A stretch of DNA of 64,000 bases from an uncultured Bacteriovoracaceae bacterium (GCA_950054155.1 CATLOT010000010.1:1-64000); one strand, 5' to 3'. Shown: positions 7,806 through 16,807, counted from the stretch's first letter. The notes: generated by a model not told the origin, from the letters alone. Numbers and translations: made by a program.

Positions 7806-8560
7806 GCCTTAAAATAGTCTTCTCCAGGAAGCTTGGTTTGAATACGATTGCAACCAGCACAAGTCTTATAGTGATGGCGCAATCCCTTCTTGAGATCCCT
7901 TCTCAATTTCTTATACTCTTCACTATTCCAAATTTCTTTAAGAGGTGTCTGAAAGAGATTACCCATTTCATGGTTTTGAAAGAAGTCTTCAAAGCAAGGG
8001 AGAATATTCCCTTCTACGGTGATGGTGACGAGAAAGTCAGGGATCATGCAGGGAAGAAGATGCTCTGCTCCTCCTCCAATATCCGGTAGGGCACCACCGC
8101 GATTGGTTTTCTTGAGGGCACTATGCTCTTGAAAGCGGATGGCCTTTTGAATGGTGGGGCTCAGATCATCTTTGAAGTCTTCAACCAGCAGCTTTTTGAT
8201 GCCAATATGTTTAGTGATAATAAATTCATCAACGCCACACTCATAGAGCGTGATGAGTTTTTCTTGAGTGAGCTTGGTGCCATTGGTGTAGAGTTCGATC
8301 TTAGTGTCAGGGAGCTTCTTTTTAGTGCGCCTTAAGATTTCTTCAAAGTCAGGATGAAGGGTAGGCTCACCATAGAACTCGTGACTTAAGCGGCCAACAA
8401 AGCCCATTTCCCTAAGTTGATCAAGGATGAGGTCATAATTTTCAAGGGACATCTCGCCCTTTTCCTTGCGTTCAAATTCACGATTGGGGCAATAGGAACA
8501 GGCCAAGTTGCATTGGCTATTGATTTCAATTTCAACGATTTTAAAGAGTTCCTCTGACAT
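7802..8560 (-). CDS. Radical SAM protein with SPASM-like C-terminus
   Basis: A 252-aa iron-sulfur enzyme. The radical SAM motif CNLACSYC supplies C17, C21 and C24 for the 4Fe-4S cluster, and YGEPTLHPDFEEIL is the second conserved element. The C-terminal part has a cysteine in GNILPCFED and CAGCN (C234, C237), as in SPASM/twitch auxiliary-cluster domains of enzymes that modify peptides or handle electron transfer. Substrate unknown. It lies 32 nt downstream of hemN and may be read from the haem operon. However, a TATAAT (8572-8567 on the minus strand) lies 6 nt before its ATG, suggesting its own leaderless transcript. No precursor-peptide gene is adjacent. Confidence 0.85.
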   Translation of the reverse strand: MSEELFKIVEIEINSQCNLACSYCPNREFERKEKGEMSLENYDLILDQLREMGFVGRLSHEFYGEPTLHPDFEEILRRTKKKLPDTKIELYTNGTKLTQEKLITLYECGVDEFIITKHIGIKKLLVEDFKDDLSPTIQKAIRFQEHSALKKTNRGGALPDIGGGAEHLLPCMIPDFLVTITVEGNILPCFEDFFQNHEMGNLFQTPLKEIWNSEEYKKLRRDLKKGLRHHYKTCAGCNRIQTKLPGEDYFKA

Positions 8561-8592
8561 AGCTCTATTATAAGGGGGGTTAGGAAAAAAGA

Positions 8593-9861
8593 CTATTTTC
8601 CCTCTAGGCGCTGAAGGATATTTTTAAGGAAAAAGCGGCCATAGGGGCTGATTTCAAGGAAATCGGCCTTAGGAATAAACCATAATTCCTGCTCTTTGGG
8701 GCTAAAGAGGCTGATCTTGTCAGCTTTGAGGATTCCTCGTTGAACCGCATCTCTGATATATCCCCTAAAAGAAATCTCCTCTTCACTCATCTTATGGGTC
8801 TTAATAAGGGGAGAGTGGCCTTTCGTATTTAGAGTGTGAAGGTACTTATCAAGAATTTTAACATTTTGCGTGTGGTAGTCTCCAATATGAGAGAGGGCCC
8901 CTACTCCAAGACCCACCATATCCCCAAGGGAGTGAGGAAAGAGACCACACACGTAGCGGCTTAGGTGCTTTTCTTTAAAAGCTTGAAAGAGCCCACCGTC
9001 TTTCGATATAAAATGGCCAAAGGCGAAGTGTTCAAAATTGGCCTCGGTGAGGGCATCGACGCCCTCTTCAAAGAGCGCATATTTTTCAGGGAGTTCAGGC
9101 AGAGTAAAGTCACCAAAGGCATTTTGGTAGGTTTCAAGCCAGCCCACTTTGGCCAGGGGATAGAAGCTTACCCAATGAAGGGGGTAGTCTTTAAGTGGCC
9201 TTCTCCACTCTCTCATTGTTTCCCTCTTCTGATGGGGTAGGCCCCAAATGAGATCGATACCCGCTTGATCAGAGGGAGTGAGAAGAGAGAGCGCGCGCTC
9301 AATATCAGTTAGGCTTTGGTGGCGATTGACGTTTGCCGTAATGTCTTCATTAAAATCTTGCACCCCAAAGCTAAAGCGCTTGATGCCAAGCTCGTGGCAA
9401 AGGGCTTGAAACTCTTGAGTAAAGCTTTGAGGACTCGCCTCAGTCAGGCCGTCTTTGATGCCGTGGGGGAGTTCTGATTGAAGGAACTTAAGAAGCTCTT
9501 CTTGGGCCAGGGGATGAAGCACACTTGGGGTGCCACCGCCAAAAATAAGGGATTCTAGGGGGTGGGCCTTGAGTTCTTCAATAAAGGCGCCACTTTGAGG
9601 TGAGGCCTTAAGAAGTTCCCACTCTGCTTTGAGCGCCTTAATATAGTCGAGGTGATCTTCGGCCCTTTTAGAGATTCTGATATTACAGCCACAAAAGGTG
9701 CAAAGATTTTCGCAAAAGGGCAGATGAATATAAAGAGAGGCCTGCCCTTTAAAACTAAAGGGAGCGTCCGGCTTACTTTTCTTCCAGGACTTCGCACTCG
9801 GGTAATAGGCGTAGCGATTACCCGGGGAATGATAGTGAAGAAGCTCTTCTTTAATACTCAA
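8593..9861 (-). CDS. hemN: Oxygen-independent coproporphyrinogen III oxidase/HemN-family radical SAM
   Basis: A 422-aa radical SAM enzyme that decarboxylates coproporphyrinogen III to protoporphyrinogen IX without oxygen. The cluster motif is CENLCTFCGC (C50, C54, C57, plus C59). The fourth cysteine in CGC is the HemN signature and argues against the HemW chaperone. Further family motifs include FGGGTPSVL, RFSFGVQDFN and GIDLIWGLPHQ. The protein is somewhat shorter than E. coli HemN (457 aa). It starts at TTG 9861 behind AGGAAAAG and overlaps the end of hemE by 11 nt, so it is part of the haem operon. Confidence 0.88.
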   Translation of the reverse strand: MSIKEELLHYHSPGNRYAYYPSAKSWKKSKPDAPFSFKGQASLYIHLPFCENLCTFCGCNIRISKRAEDHLDYIKALKAEWELLKASPQSGAFIEELKAHPLESLIFGGGTPSVLHPLAQEELLKFLQSELPHGIKDGLTEASPQSFTQEFQALCHELGIKRFSFGVQDFNEDITANVNRHQSLTDIERALSLLTPSDQAGIDLIWGLPHQKRETMREWRRPLKDYPLHWVSFYPLAKVGWLETYQNAFGDFTLPELPEKYALFEEGVDALTEANFEHFAFGHFISKDGGLFQAFKEKHLSRYVCGLFPHSLGDMVGLGVGALSHIGDYHTQNVKILDKYLHTLNTKGHSPLIKTHKMSEEEISFRGYIRDAVQRGILKADKISLFSPKEQELWFIPKADFLEISPYGRFFLKNILQRLEGK

Positions 9862-10891
9862 ACTTTTCCTGAATAAGAGCGACCGCGTTTCTCACATTCT
9901 CTTCAGGAGTGTGCTGAAGAACACCGTGACCGAGTCCACAAATCCAGCGTGACAGATCAGCGCCACTCGTTGAAATCTCTTGCCACCACTTAAGGAGCTT
10001 TTCTTCTAAGATTGGCCAAGGCAGGTGCAGGTGAGCGGGATCAAAGTTTCCTTGAATCATATAGTCTTTTGAAAATTCTTTAAGAACATCAGCGATATTA
10101 AAGCGCCAGTCAACGCCAAGGACATCAATACAGTCTTCTTGGAGTTCGCGCAGGTATTCTACATGAGTGAATTTTGAATAATAAATGAGCTTGGTATCAG
10201 GATTTCTTCTTTTAAACTCCTGAGCAATCCTTTTGATCTGCGGCACGATAAAGTCACGGTAGTCTTCTTTTGTACACTCGCCAGCGGCGGTATCAAAGAG
10301 GCACATGCCATCGGCCCCACCAGCGACTTGGATGTCCATTTCTGTGAGGACATTTTCAAAGAGGACTTCGTTAAAGCCTTGCCAGCGACCATCATAGAAT
10401 CCCTTCTTTGGGTTAATGAGGTTGCCACTGTGACCTCCATCAACAGCGTAAGTGTAAAGAGTCCAGGGAGCACCAACAAATCCCAGGAGAGTCTTATTGG
10501 CAGGAAGTGTCTCTTTGAGAAGCTTACACGCTTCTCCTTGAAAGGCGTAGAAAGTCTTGGCGTCTTCGATGACTTTAAGATCTTTCATTTTCTCTGGTGA
10601 GTCCAGGTGAGTATCAAGCTTAGGTCCTGGTGCATACTTAAGGCCTAGTCCCATTTGTTCAAGAGGAAAGAGAAGGTCACTAAAGAGAATGGCCGCATCA
10701 AATTTAAAATCACGAATCGGTCCCATGGTGACTTCACAAGCAAGCTCTGGGCCTTTACAAAGGGCCATGAAATCATGGTCCTTCTTCATGCCCTGGTAGT
10801 GCGCGTGGTAGCGACCCGCCTGGCGCATAAACCATACTGGTACCGCCGTTTTGCCATTTTCTTTCACTGTTCTGTCGTTAAATAGACCCAT
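9851..10891 (-). CDS. hemE: Uroporphyrinogen decarboxylase
   Basis: A 346-aa cytosolic enzyme converting uroporphyrinogen III to coproporphyrinogen III. Family hallmarks are PVWFMRQAGRY near residue 19, the ILFSDLLFPLEQMG aspartate region, GFVGAPWTLYTYAVDGG and GLGHGVLQHTP near the C-terminus. Length is normal. GAGG is 9 nt before the ATG. It starts 4 nt after the response regulator gene and overlaps hemN downstream, so the two-component genes sit inside the hem operon. Confidence 0.96.
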   Translation of the reverse strand: MGLFNDRTVKENGKTAVPVWFMRQAGRYHAHYQGMKKDHDFMALCKGPELACEVTMGPIRDFKFDAAILFSDLLFPLEQMGLGLKYAPGPKLDTHLDSPEKMKDLKVIEDAKTFYAFQGEACKLLKETLPANKTLLGFVGAPWTLYTYAVDGGHSGNLINPKKGFYDGRWQGFNEVLFENVLTEMDIQVAGGADGMCLFDTAAGECTKEDYRDFIVPQIKRIAQEFKRRNPDTKLIYYSKFTHVEYLRELQEDCIDVLGVDWRFNIADVLKEFSKDYMIQGNFDPAHLHLPWPILEEKLLKWWQEISTSGADLSRWICGLGHGVLQHTPEENVRNAVALIQEKFEY

Positions 10892-10895
10892 TTTC

Positions 10896-11585
10896 TTAAC
10901 CTCGAGTATTGAGTTTATATCCGATGCCGCGGATAGATTGTATTTCTATTGATTGGTCTGAGTCGGTCTCACACCACTTTCTTAATTTCACAATATAATT
11001 ATCAACCGTACGGTTGCTGGGGTATTTATCCTCGCCCCAGATTTGAGCAATCAGCTCTTCACGGCTAACCACCTGGCCGCGCTTTTGGTAGAGCATCTTT
11101 AAAATGGCGCATTCCTTTTGGCCAAGTTCAACACTCTTGCCATGAGCATCTTCCACTTGAAAGCGGGCAAACCAAATTTTGAGCCTGCCATGTTCAATAA
11201 GGTCACTCTCTTGATGCACTTCCTTGGCAAATTGCAAAGACTTCTCAAGGCGCAATGTGAGCTCCTTAAGAGCAAAGGGCTTGGTGATATAGTCTTCGGC
11301 GCCAATTTCAAGACCCTCTAGTTTTGTATCGGGGTCATTAAGAGCGGAGAGAAAGAGGAGAAGAAAATCCTTTCTCTTTTCTCTAAGCTCCTTTGCGAGG
11401 TCAAGCCCAGAGCCATCGGGCAGCCCTATATCCATTAAAATGATATTGGGATGATGTTCACTAAAAAGAGCGCGCGCCTCACTCACACTTTGCGCGAGGT
11501 GGGTGCTAAAGCCCTTACTTGTTAAATATTCTGAAAGCGTAAAGCCTAGGTTGTCTTCATCTTCAACGATAAGGATTGTATTCAA
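10896..11585 (-). CDS. OmpR-family response regulator inside the haem operon
   Basis: A 229-aa regulator with receiver E8-D9-E10, phospho-acceptor D52 in LMDIGLPDGSG, K102 in TKPF, and a C-terminal winged helix (ELGQKECAILKMLY, RTVDNYIVKLRKW, RGIGYKL). It overlaps the kinase gene by 4 nt (ATGA) and is 4 nt from hemE. The position implies co-expression with haem synthesis enzymes. It may autoregulate the operon or respond to haem, redox or porphyrin state, but that is inference. Confidence 0.92.
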   Translation of the reverse strand: MNTILIVEDEDNLGFTLSEYLTSKGFSTHLAQSVSEARALFSEHHPNIILMDIGLPDGSGLDLAKELREKRKDFLLLFLSALNDPDTKLEGLEIGAEDYITKPFALKELTLRLEKSLQFAKEVHQESDLIEHGRLKIWFARFQVEDAHGKSVELGQKECAILKMLYQKRGQVVSREELIAQIWGEDKYPSNRTVDNYIVKLRKWCETDSDQSIEIQSIRGIGYKLNTRG

Positions 11586-12460
11586 AGCTCATCCCCTTTG
11601 TTAAAGAGAAAGGAGTAGTGCATATGAGGCACCGTTGTAATCGTAAGGCTTCCCTTCATTTTTTGGGTGAGCTTTAAGATAAGGTAGAGGCCGATACCTG
11701 AACCTTTCTTTGAATTATGCTTATAGAAGAGCTTTCCTAGCTTTTGGGTGTCACCTGTGAACTCCCCATCATCTTCATAATGAAGAGCAATTTGGCCACC
11801 TTGCTCCTTTGCCCTTATCTTCGCTCTTTTTTGGGTGCTATGATTAAGAGTGTTTTCAAAGAGATTTCTTAGAATAAGATTAAAGGCAAATTCATCCCCA
11901 AGAATTTCAAGATCTTCCTTAATATCAAGTGTTACTTCAAGTTCAATATCCCAGCGCTTTAGGGCGTTCTTACACAGCTCAAGGAGATTGAGTTGAGTGA
12001 GATTAAGATTACCGCCGCCTTCAAGGCGAGACAGTTGTAAAATCTTATCCATCTGAGTTTCAAGTTTATTGGTATCTTGAATGAGGCGATTAACAAGGGT
12101 TGTGGAGCGCTGATCACATTTTGAATCATCAAGTTCTTCTTTAAGAACTTCCGTTTGCAAACGAATGGAAGCCAGTGGTGTCTTAAGCTCATGAGTCATG
12201 CTTGCAAAGAAGGCCTGGAGTCCCTTTGTCTTCTTTTGATCCTTTATATAGAGAAAGAGCAGACTCGCGCTTAAGAGCACGAGAAGAGTAAAGAAGGTCG
12301 CTCCCTCCCACTTCACCATCGCTGCCACTTTTGAACCCGCAAACGGTTCAAGCTTCTCACTATATTGGATAATGAGATAGAGCCACCATGAGCCCAGAGC
12401 AAGGAGCAAGGCCGCATAGAGAAAGCTTAAAATAAGAAAGAGCTTACTCGTTCTTTTCAT
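11582..12460 (-). CDS. Membrane sensor histidine kinase inside the haem operon
   Basis: A 292-aa sensor with two membrane helices (about 6-31 and 54-72) and only about 22 residues outside, suggesting intramembrane sensing. The H-box is MTHELKTPLAS with H90. The N-box is NLFENTLNHS and the G2 box is GSGIGLYLIL. The G1 box is degenerate (DDGEF instead of DxGxG). Domain layout and size are close to the kinase at 1472-2425, so the two are probably paralogues. Its ATG overlaps the hemL stop (TAATG), a strong sign of one transcript. Confidence 0.9.
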   Translation of the reverse strand: MKRTSKLFLILSFLYAALLLALGSWWLYLIIQYSEKLEPFAGSKVAAMVKWEGATFFTLLVLLSASLLFLYIKDQKKTKGLQAFFASMTHELKTPLASIRLQTEVLKEELDDSKCDQRSTTLVNRLIQDTNKLETQMDKILQLSRLEGGGNLNLTQLNLLELCKNALKRWDIELEVTLDIKEDLEILGDEFAFNLILRNLFENTLNHSTQKRAKIRAKEQGGQIALHYEDDGEFTGDTQKLGKLFYKHNSKKGSGIGLYLILKLTQKMKGSLTITTVPHMHYSFLFNKGDEL

Positions 12461-13725
12461 TAGCTAAAGAGCCTCTCCTTAAGTTCGCTTTGCACACTTT
12501 CATCGTGGGCCAAGGAGACAAATCCGACTTCATAAGCATTGGGCGCTAAATAGATCCCTTTATTAAGAAGAATCTCAAAGAGGTCCTTAAATTGTGGCCC
12601 TAAATCAGCGCTGATTTCAGAGGCCTTAGTGGGAAGAAAGTCGGGATGAATCCAAAAGAGACTTCCTTCGTGAATCATCTGAAGATTCTTAAAGCGACCA
12701 TTTTCAAAAGTCTCAAACCATTCTTTAAAGATGGCGACAATACTTTCTGTGTAAGTTGAAAGCTTCTGATACGCTTCAGGCGTAAGTTTCTTAAGGGTTT
12801 CAAGTCCTCCAACCATGGCAAGAGGATTAGCGCTCAATGTTCCCGCCTGATAGACGCCACCAAGAGGCGCGAGGTTTTCCATCACTTTACTACTTGAGGC
12901 CACGGCCCCCACTGGAAGACCACCGCCAATAATTTTTCCATAGGTCACCATATCAGGTTTGATTCCCGTTTTTTGGGCCATCCCGCGAAATCCCATACGA
13001 AAGCCACTGATCACTTCATCAAAGAGAAGAAGAGCACCACTTTCATCACAGAGATCACGCAGTCCCTGCAGGAATTCTTGGGAGAGGGGGAGAAGACCAT
13101 TATTGGCCGGAAGGGGTTCCACGGCGATCAGGGCAACGTCATTAGGGTAGCGCTTTATAATGTCACGACAGCCCTCTAAGCCGCCAAGTTCCAAAATAAG
13201 GGTGCCCATAGAAAAACTAGCCGGTACCCAGGTGCTTGAGGCCTCAGCAGTTCCAGCGAGACCACTACCCGCTTTAATAAGAAGACTATCAAGGTGACCA
13301 TGATAGCAGCCATCAAATTTGATGATCTTCTTTCTGCCAGTCATTCCGCGCGCCAGGCGCACGGCCGTCATCACGGCCTCAGTTCCTGAGTTGACGAAGC
13401 GAATTTGCTCGATATGAGGTAGCCTCTCTGTCAGAAACTCAGCAAGTTTTAAACTATAGGGCTCACAAGCTCCATAAGACCAACCCTTTTCAAGCTGACC
13501 TTCAAGGGCCTTTTGAACATCTTCATTCTTATGGCCTAAGATAAGAGGACCAAAGCTCATGCAAAAATCGATATAGTCTTTATTGTCGACGTCCCAGATT
13601 TTGGCGCCTTTGGCCTTTTCAAAAAATCTTGGCGTCGTGTGAAGTCCTTTAAAGGAGCGCACAGGCGAGTGCACACCACCGGGGACAAGTTCTTTAGAGC
13701 GTTCAAAAAGTTGTTCTTGGTTCAT
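12460..13725 (-). CDS. hemL: Glutamate-1-semialdehyde 2,1-aminomutase
   Basis: A 421-aa PLP enzyme that makes 5-aminolevulinate from glutamate-1-semialdehyde, the second step of the C5 pathway. The PLP lysine is K264 in TYGKIIGGGLPVGA, D236 is in LLFDEVISGFR, and the family motifs SGTEAVMTAVRLAR and FDGCYHGHLDSLL are present. The start overlaps hemC-hemD by 4 nt (13722-13725) with AAGGAAG upstream. Confidence 0.97.
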   Translation of the reverse strand: MNQEQLFERSKELVPGGVHSPVRSFKGLHTTPRFFEKAKGAKIWDVDNKDYIDFCMSFGPLILGHKNEDVQKALEGQLEKGWSYGACEPYSLKLAEFLTERLPHIEQIRFVNSGTEAVMTAVRLARGMTGRKKIIKFDGCYHGHLDSLLIKAGSGLAGTAEASSTWVPASFSMGTLILELGGLEGCRDIIKRYPNDVALIAVEPLPANNGLLPLSQEFLQGLRDLCDESGALLLFDEVISGFRMGFRGMAQKTGIKPDMVTYGKIIGGGLPVGAVASSSKVMENLAPLGGVYQAGTLSANPLAMVGGLETLKKLTPEAYQKLSTYTESIVAIFKEWFETFENGRFKNLQMIHEGSLFWIHPDFLPTKASEISADLGPQFKDLFEILLNKGIYLAPNAYEVGFVSLAHDESVQSELKERLFS

Positions 13726-15368
13726 TGATTCTTCCTTAGCCAGTTCTTAAGTTCTGTCATCGTTGAAAAGTTAATGCGCTGATCTTTAGAGAGATCGCTG
13801 TCCTGATCAAGGCAGGCCGCTGTTTTTCCAAGGCCGCTGCCATGAAGGGCCTTAGGATTAAGTTTCGTATTCTCTTTAAACCACTGGTATTGAGTGGGTG
13901 AGGTCCAGTAGTAAAAGTCACAAGTTTCTAGGGAGCTTAAATAATCTTGATCCTCTTTGCTAACCTCTTTCTTATAGACACCGATGGTAGGTCCAAGATC
14001 ATTTCCCACTTCGTTATTGGTGATCACCTTCCAAGAAGTCTCACCCTTCATCAGTTTCACAAGCTCACTCTCTCGCAAGACCTTAAGGGTGCTCTCACCC
14101 AGACTGTCGGCAGAGCCGTTAACCCACAGACCCTTTGAAGCGAGGGCCTTCATGGTCTTATTGCCACTGGCCCAAAGTGAGTTCATCTCGAGGTGAAGAA
14201 GATCACTGCCATAGTCAACGGTGCTTGGACTTGTGAAGAAGTAGTCATGGGCGGTGTCGGTTGGAATGGCCTCTTTATAATTACAAGCTGTTTTGATAAA
14301 GACCTGATCTTTCTCAAGGGTGAGATCAAGTTCTTTAAAACTCTCTATTGTTGAAAGTCCGATAAAGGCCTTGCTTATTTTTGGATGCTGCTTTTTTTCT
14401 GTAATAAGAGAGAGCTCATTAATGATTTTGTTATCGGCTACACCTCTTAGACTTTGGCGCAGGAAACCTTCACCTTTACTCGCTGTGATGCCAACAGCGA
14501 GGTGGCAGCCACCTCCAAATTCTTGAAAGCGCTTTCTTTCAATTTTAACTTCTTCAATAGTGCGCTCATGATTGAGTTTATTGAGAATTTCCTTAAGTTC
14601 CTGGTGCCTTTTAAGACCTTGCTCACTTTGATCTACACTTTCCTCTAGGCACTCAATTCCAAGGGCACCTTGGCTCGCTGCCGCGGGAAATGTTGAGGTC
14701 GGAAGGATCATAAAATCAAAGTCATCAAGAAGACCGCCTAGGATTTCTCTGGGGTCACCATGCTTTTCAAAGGCTTCATTTTGATGGTCTGGCAGACCAA
14801 GGGCGAGTCTTTCAATGCCGGGTAGGGCAAGGACGATGGCATCAAAGGCACCATCCTTACACTTTTTAATTCTGGTATTCACATTCCCTCTTAGGGATTC
14901 TGTTTTCACCTTGAGTTCTTCACCATAGGGAAGATAGGGCGCAAGGTAGTTTTCAAGATTGGTCATGCGTCTTGGAGACGAGGTCCCCACCAGAACTTCA
15001 CTGCGTTTGCGACTTTGAAGTTCTTTCACCACACTCTTTCTCATGAGAAGGACGTCGTGGGGAAACTTTCTTTGCGTGATGGCCGCAAGCTCTATGCCAA
15101 TAGGTCTTTCACTTCCAAGATCTTTATAGCTGTGGACAACCAGATCGATTTCACCTTTTAAAAGGGCGGTATCAAGCTCCTTCGTGAAGAAGTCTTTGCC
15201 ATCCATTTGCCATAGGGGCTTTTCCGTATTCTCATCCCCCTCAGTTTTGATAATGATGAGTTCATAAGTAGCGTCACTCATTTCTTCTAATTGTTTTTTC
15301 ACTTGAAGGCATTGAGTGAGGGCGAGGAGGGAACCACGGGTTCCAATCTTAAAATGTTTCTTTTTCAT
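13722..15368 (-). CDS. hemC: HemC-HemD fusion: porphobilinogen deaminase + uroporphyrinogen III synthase
   Basis: A 548-aa fusion. The N-terminal ~310 residues are hydroxymethylbilane synthase: TRGSLLAL, catalytic D83 in HSYKDLGSERP, GTSSPRR, SLRGNVNTR, AASQGALGIE, and C288 in GGGCHLAVG, which carries the dipyrromethane cofactor. Residues about 330-548 match the weakly conserved HemD fold, with FFTSPSTVDY, YYWTSPTQYQWF and a C-terminal LHGSGLGKTAACL. Fusion would pass unstable hydroxymethylbilane directly to cyclisation. The HemD assignment rests on weak motifs plus context. The ATG lacks a Shine-Dalgarno sequence; TGC-TATAAA (minus strand, hexamer 15381-15376) lies 7 nt before it, so an internal leaderless start is possible. 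Confidence 0.87.
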   Translation of the reverse strand: MKKKHFKIGTRGSLLALTQCLQVKKQLEEMSDATYELIIIKTEGDENTEKPLWQMDGKDFFTKELDTALLKGEIDLVVHSYKDLGSERPIGIELAAITQRKFPHDVLLMRKSVVKELQSRKRSEVLVGTSSPRRMTNLENYLAPYLPYGEELKVKTESLRGNVNTRIKKCKDGAFDAIVLALPGIERLALGLPDHQNEAFEKHGDPREILGGLLDDFDFMILPTSTFPAAASQGALGIECLEESVDQSEQGLKRHQELKEILNKLNHERTIEEVKIERKRFQEFGGGCHLAVGITASKGEGFLRQSLRGVADNKIINELSLITEKKQHPKISKAFIGLSTIESFKELDLTLEKDQVFIKTACNYKEAIPTDTAHDYFFTSPSTVDYGSDLLHLEMNSLWASGNKTMKALASKGLWVNGSADSLGESTLKVLRESELVKLMKGETSWKVITNNEVGNDLGPTIGVYKKEVSKEDQDYLSSLETCDFYYWTSPTQYQWFKENTKLNPKALHGSGLGKTAACLDQDSDLSKDQRINFSTMTELKNWLRKNQ

Positions 15369-15397
15369 AGGTCGCTTTATAGCAAGGATGCTAGGGG

Positions 15398-16345
15398 TTA
15401 GGCAAAGAGGAGCTCATCCCAACCAAAAGGAATATTAATCGTAAAGTGCCCATTGCGATGCTCTGTGGCCTCTTCAATGGCACTAAGGGCCTGTTCAACT
15501 TTTTCACTCTTTTGGGCCGAATGCTCTTGGCCAATTTTAAAAACTTCTTCCAAAGAGTAGTAGCTCTTTTGTCCCTTTAGCCAGGTAAAAGGAGTGGGCT
15601 CACCGAGATCAACAAAGCACTCAAAGGGAGTGGGGTTAATCATGGGCTTAATAAAGGATTGGTCGGTACCAATGGTATTAAGAATAAAGCGCTCACCATA
15701 AATCTCATCACGCCTCTCCCACGGAAGAACCTCAATACCATAGGTTTTCTGTAGTTCGGCTACGCGTTCACTATTGCGGGCACAGAGAATGATAGTAAAG
15801 CGGCGGCGAGAGATCTTAATAAAGTCCTCGCTCAATTGACCGGAGCCAAGGACCACCACGCGCGCGCCAATTTTAGTTTTCTCACTTAAGATCTTGCGAG
15901 AAATGCCCGCATAAGTTTGCAGACCAATATTCTTAAGGTGCATTGAGCGGATATCTTTAGCGTCTTTAAAGAGCTTTTCAAGTACTGTTTGAATGAGGCG
16001 ATTGGGTTTTTCTGTCATCAAAAAAGCACCATAGGCTTCTTTGAATTGATGAACGATTTCATTTTCCCCAAGAATGCGGCTCTTAAGACCACAGATGGTT
16101 TGCAGTAAAAACTCATAGGCCTTAAGACCACTGTAAATTTCTGTCTTAATGGCTTCACTCTGCTTTTCTTGAGACGCGCTTTCAGAGAGACCTTCTAAAA
16201 TACGCTCGGGCTGACGGTTAAAACCAAGCATAAGAGTTCGCTGACAGGTCCTAAGAATGAAGACCTGTCCCTTGGCACGGGCATGAAGAAGCTCTTCAAG
16301 CTCAGGGCAGGGAAGACAATTGATGAGTTTTAAACCATTTAGCAT
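15398..16345 (-). CDS. hemA: Compact glutamyl-tRNA reductase
   Basis: First gene of the haem operon, reducing glutamyl-tRNA to glutamate-1-semialdehyde with NADPH. The catalytic motif RTCQR has C34 (family STCNR). The GLKSRILGENEIVHQFKEAYG block and a Rossmann motif VVVLGSGQLSEDF are clear. At 315 aa it is about 100 residues shorter than usual: the first helix region is trimmed, and the C-terminal dimerisation domain is reduced to a short tail. An in-frame TAA four codons upstream of the ATG rules out a longer N-terminus. No hemB, hemH or hemG/Y is present in the window. Confidence 0.87.
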   Translation of the reverse strand: MLNGLKLINCLPCPELEELLHARAKGQVFILRTCQRTLMLGFNRQPERILEGLSESASQEKQSEAIKTEIYSGLKAYEFLLQTICGLKSRILGENEIVHQFKEAYGAFLMTEKPNRLIQTVLEKLFKDAKDIRSMHLKNIGLQTYAGISRKILSEKTKIGARVVVLGSGQLSEDFIKISRRRFTIILCARNSERVAELQKTYGIEVLPWERRDEIYGERFILNTIGTDQSFIKPMINPTPFECFVDLGEPTPFTWLKGQKSYYSLEEVFKIGQEHSAQKSEKVEQALSAIEEATEHRNGHFTINIPFGWDELLFA

Positions 16346-16363
16346 GGGTGTAATTTAGCAAAG

Positions 16364-16400
16364 GTGGATCATGGAATTGTCACAGTTTTGTAGGATCCAC
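16364..16400. promoter_or_regulatory. Inverted repeat in the hemA / membrane-protein divergent region
   Basis: GTGGATC (16364-16370) and GATCCAC (16394-16400) form a perfect 7-bp inverted repeat with 23 nt between, 19 bp upstream of the hemA ATG. The spacing would suit a dimeric regulator, such as the OmpR-type protein encoded in the operon, or a transcript hairpin. No convincing -35/-10 pair was found here. Confidence 0.3.
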
Positions 16401-16483
16401 AAAATTTATAACTTCCTGTAATTTAAAAGGGATTATTTACCAATAAGTGGCGCGACTGGGCAAGTTTTGCTATGGTGGCGGCC

Positions 16484-16798
16484 ATGAATACAAAGACAGA
16501 GGTTCAAATTAAGACTCCCTGGTGGAAGCGCCTCATTCCCTATATTCCAAGCTTTGTGAAAGAGCCCTTTATGCGCTTTGACCGCAAGGTTGATGGAGCG
16601 GCGAGCTTCTTTCTGAAGCACTACGGAAAGAGCCGCTTTATGATCGCGATGAGTAAAAAGGCGCAGTATTTGGGAATCGAGAGGCTGTGGGAGAAAGGCC
16701 CAAAAGCCTTTATTTACTTCTTTCTCTTCTATCTTATCAGGGACACCATCCTCTACATTCTGATCCCTATCTTCTTTGCATCCCTCACGAGTAGCTAG
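16484..16798 (+). CDS. Small membrane protein of unknown function
   Basis: A 104-aa protein with a basic, amphipathic N-terminal two-thirds (WWKRLIPYIPSFVKEPF) and one C-terminal membrane helix (about 78-100, FIYFFLFYLIRDTILYILIPIFF). An ATG at 16472 would add four residues. I prefer 16484 because an extended -10 (TGC-TATGGT, hexamer 16471-16476) ends 7 nt before it. It is 9 nt upstream of the Na/Pi-transporter relative and probably co-transcribed with it. Family not recognised. Confidence 0.6.
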   Translation: MNTKTEVQIKTPWWKRLIPYIPSFVKEPFMRFDRKVDGAASFFLKHYGKSRFMIAMSKKAQYLGIERLWEKGPKAFIYFFLFYLIRDTILYILIPIFFASLTSS

Positions 16799-16807
16799 GC
16801 GACAATT

